NCBI GenBank assembly: GCA_017429885.1
Contig: JAFROA010000365.1
Coordinates: forward strand, 1-8,104
DNA length: 8,104 nucleotides
Reading direction: 5' to 3'
Origin: Bacteroidales bacterium
GTDB lineage: Bacteria > Bacteroidota > Bacteroidia > Bacteroidales > UBA932
Position 1 is the stretch's first letter, and each line of letters opens with the position of its first letter. A program made the position numbers and the translations under genes. Below, one piece after another: positions 6,528-8,104 of this stretch. The notes under the pieces were generated by a model. It saw nothing but the letters and a program-made list of their open reading frames with translations, was not told the origin of the DNA and searched no databases.

Positions 6528-7393
6528 CACTTAAAGGATGCGGAACAGCGCTCGCGACTCCGTTCAGAGGCGGCAAGGTAGATTTTGAGGCTTACAAGAG
6601 GCTTGTCACCAGGCAGGTGGAGGCCGGAATACACTTTCTCGTCCCACTGGGCTCCACGGCCGAGACTCCTTGCTTGGAGAATGACGAGAAGATCGAGTTA
6701 TTGAGAATCACCAGGGAGCTTTGCCCGGACCGGCCGATCGTGGCTGGGGTAGGCACCAATTCTCCAGTTGCCACGATCAAGAATATAAGGCTGTTGGAAC
6801 CTTATGGCCCTGATGCTTGGCTTGTCGTTGTGCCATATTACAACAAACCTACCCAGCAGGGGCTTTATGAATATTTCAAGGCGATCTCCGAATCCACAGA
6901 CAAAGGGATAATCTTGTTCAACGTCCCCGGCAGGACCGGAACCAACATGACAGCCGAGACGACTCTCCGTTTGGCTGAGCTTCCCGGTGTAATCGCCGTG
7001 AAAGAGGCGTCCGGTAAGCTTGACCAGATCGAGGAAATAGTCAGGAACCGCCCCGAGGGCTTCAGGGTCCTGAGTGGAAACGACGACCAGACCTTCCCGA
7101 TCATGCGATTTGGCAGTGACGGAGTCATCAGTGTGGCTTCCAATGTGGCGCCTGGGCTCATGGTGGAGATGGTTGAGGCAGCTGCCGCAGGCGATTGGAC
7201 TAAGGCTGAATCTCTTGACAAGAAGCTTTCCCCGCTGTACGACGCCTGTTTTGTCGAGAGCAATCCGATACCGGCGAAGGCGGCGCTTTCAATCCTCGGG
7301 TTCTGTGAGCCGGATATGCGTCTGCCGCTCACGACGGCCGTCCCTTCGACTTTTGACGCTATGGGAAAGGTATTGAAGGACTTGGGAATATGA
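6524..7393 (+). CDS. dapA: 4-hydroxy-tetrahydrodipicolinate synthase
   Basis: DapA condenses pyruvate with aspartate semialdehyde through a Schiff base on a lysine in a TIM barrel. The 289-residue protein matches the family length (about 292). Visible motifs are GCGTALATPF at 5-14, the substrate loop GSTAETP at 43-49, VPYYNKPTQQGLYEYF at 103-118 (Tyr106, equivalent to E. coli Tyr107), NVPGRTG at 133-139 (Arg137, carboxylate binding), and IAVKEASG at 157-164 with Schiff-base Lys160. Two positions of the Thr44/Tyr107/Tyr133 proton relay described for E. coli differ: Thr44 corresponds to Ser44 and Tyr133 to Phe132. The first is conservative; the second loses a hydroxyl. N-acetylneuraminate lyase or another member of the superfamily would be the alternative, but the operon and the GRTG motif favour DapA. 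It overlaps dapB by 4 bases and dapD by up to 4 bases. Confidence 0.92.
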   Translation: MTLKGCGTALATPFRGGKVDFEAYKRLVTRQVEAGIHFLVPLGSTAETPCLENDEKIELLRITRELCPDRPIVAGVGTNSPVATIKNIRLLEPYGPDAWLVVVPYYNKPTQQGLYEYFKAISESTDKGIILFNVPGRTGTNMTAETTLRLAELPGVIAVKEASGKLDQIEEIVRNRPEGFRVLSGNDDQTFPIMRFGSDGVISVASNVAPGLMVEMVEAAAAGDWTKAESLDKKLSPLYDACFVESNPIPAKAALSILGFCEPDMRLPLTTAVPSTFDAMGKVLKDLGI

Positions 7394-8104
7394 TGAGTTT
7401 CGAGGAAGTGGTGAAGGCTCTTGAGGAGGGCCGGGTGAGGGTCGCGGAGAAGACCGCTGATGGCTGGAAGGTCAACGCCTGGGTCAAGGAAGCGATTCTC
7501 GAGGGGTTCCGGAAAGGCAAGCTTGTGGATATGTCCAAGGAGGATTATTCATTCTTCGACAAGGACACCTTGCCTCTGAGGAAGTTTTCCCTTGATGACA
7601 AGGTCAGGATCGTCCCTGGAGGCAGCAGTGTCAGGTGCGGGTCTTATTTAGCCCCATCCGTGATCATGATGCCTCCGGCGTATGTCAATATCGGGGCCTA
7701 CGTCGATTCCGGTACCATGATTGATTCCCACGCCCTTGTGGGTTCATGCGCCCAGGTTGGTAAGAATGTCCATCTCTCGGCAGGTACCCAGATCGGCGGA
7801 GTCCTTGAGCCTGCGGGTGCCCTTCCCGTCATCATTGAGGATAACGCTTTTATCGGAGGAAACTGCGGCATTTATGAGGGTACTATAGTCGGTGAGGCTG
7901 CCGTGATAGGCTCTGGTGTTATCCTGACAAAAGGGACCGCCCTATATGACGCCACTACCGGGGAATATGTCCCTAAATCACCTTCCGGCCAGACAGTTGT
8001 GCCTCCTGGGGCGGTGGTTGTTCCGGGTAGTCGTCCCATCATGAAAGGACCTGGCAAGGATGCCGGGATCCATGTCAGCACCACTGTCATAGTCAAGTAC
8101 AGGG
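7390..8104 (+). CDS. dapD: 2,3,4,5-tetrahydropyridine-2,6-dicarboxylate N-succinyltransferase, 3' end outside the window
   Basis: DapD transfers succinyl from succinyl-CoA to tetrahydrodipicolinate, opening the succinylase branch of diaminopimelate synthesis. The first 238 codons are present and about 30 residues are missing at the C-terminus. Residues 10-40 (ALEEGRVRVAEKTADGWKV, then WVKEAILEGFR) match the N-terminal domain. Residues about 73-235 form a left-handed beta-helix of hexapeptide repeats, with PAYVNIGAYVDSGTMIDSH at 96-114, VGSCAQVGKNVHLSAG at 117-132 and GGVLEPAGALPVIIEDN at 136-152. The start is fixed: an in-frame TGA at 7354-7356 excludes any longer N-terminus, leaving ATG at 7390 or 7393. 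The protein therefore lacks about 25 residues found at the N-terminus of E. coli DapD. I chose 7390 because it gives an ATGA overlap with the dapA stop, as at the dapB/dapA junction. Its presence implies the succinylase route rather than the DapL route usual in many Bacteroides. Confidence 0.92.
   Translation, partial: MMSFEEVVKALEEGRVRVAEKTADGWKVNAWVKEAILEGFRKGKLVDMSKEDYSFFDKDTLPLRKFSLDDKVRIVPGGSSVRCGSYLAPSVIMMPPAYVNIGAYVDSGTMIDSHALVGSCAQVGKNVHLSAGTQIGGVLEPAGALPVIIEDNAFIGGNCGIYEGTIVGEAAVIGSGVILTKGTALYDATTGEYVPKSPSGQTVVPPGAVVVPGSRPIMKGPGKDAGIHVSTTVIVKYR

Noticed and set aside
1..8104. Mobile element, CRISPR array, tRNA or rRNA
   Set aside because: I saw no transposase or integrase motifs, no spaced direct repeats of CRISPR type, and no cloverleaf or rRNA-like segments. 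The only tandem repeats are protein-coding.

Overview
The window looks like chromosomal DNA from a Bacteroidota member, probably Bacteroidales. The reasons are a lipoprotein that joins a fimbrillin-like (Mfa-type) domain to BspA-like leucine-rich repeats, a small acidic peptide gene of a kind common in that order, starts without clear Shine-Dalgarno sequences, and a TAnnTTTG promoter element. I cannot name a genus. I see no tRNA, rRNA, CRISPR array, transposase or phage gene.

Left part (minus strand, 1 to 2969): a short peptide gene (41 aa) is followed after 15 bases by a large surface lipoprotein gene. The lipoprotein reading frame meets an in-frame TGA at 894-896. The same frame then stays open to the left window edge, and the peptide it encodes continues the repeat architecture across the stop. 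The gene is therefore either interrupted by a nonsense codon, read through, or affected by a sequence error.

Middle (2970 to 3352): a divergent, AT-rich intergenic region with no gene. It holds two inverted repeats, a good Bacteroidota -7 element facing right, and a weaker candidate facing left.

Right part (plus strand, 3353 to the right edge): a tightly packed lysine/diaminopimelate operon. The order is an M20 metallo-deacylase (probably DapE or ArgE-like), aspartokinase (lysC), dihydrodipicolinate reductase (dapB), dihydrodipicolinate synthase (dapA) and tetrahydrodipicolinate N-succinyltransferase (dapD, cut by the window edge). Gaps are 10 and 2 bases, followed by two ATGA overlaps, so translational coupling is likely. 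Together they cover aspartate phosphorylation, formation and reduction of dihydrodipicolinate, its succinylation, and (if the M20 enzyme is DapE) removal of the succinyl group. This is the succinylase route to meso-diaminopimelate and lysine. Aspartate-semialdehyde dehydrogenase, the aminotransferase and the epimerase are not in the window.

The oddities are the in-frame TGA in the lipoprotein, a one-base frameshift near the 3' end of the M20 gene, a tandem repeat encoding AGHDAx units inside that enzyme, and substitutions at usually conserved active-site positions in DapA and LysC. Two disrupted genes within 4 kb raise the question of assembly error versus real decay. I did not find an obviously new multi-gene system. 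The best candidates for novelty are the small peptide gene with its lipoprotein partner and the His/Asp-rich insert in the M20 enzyme.
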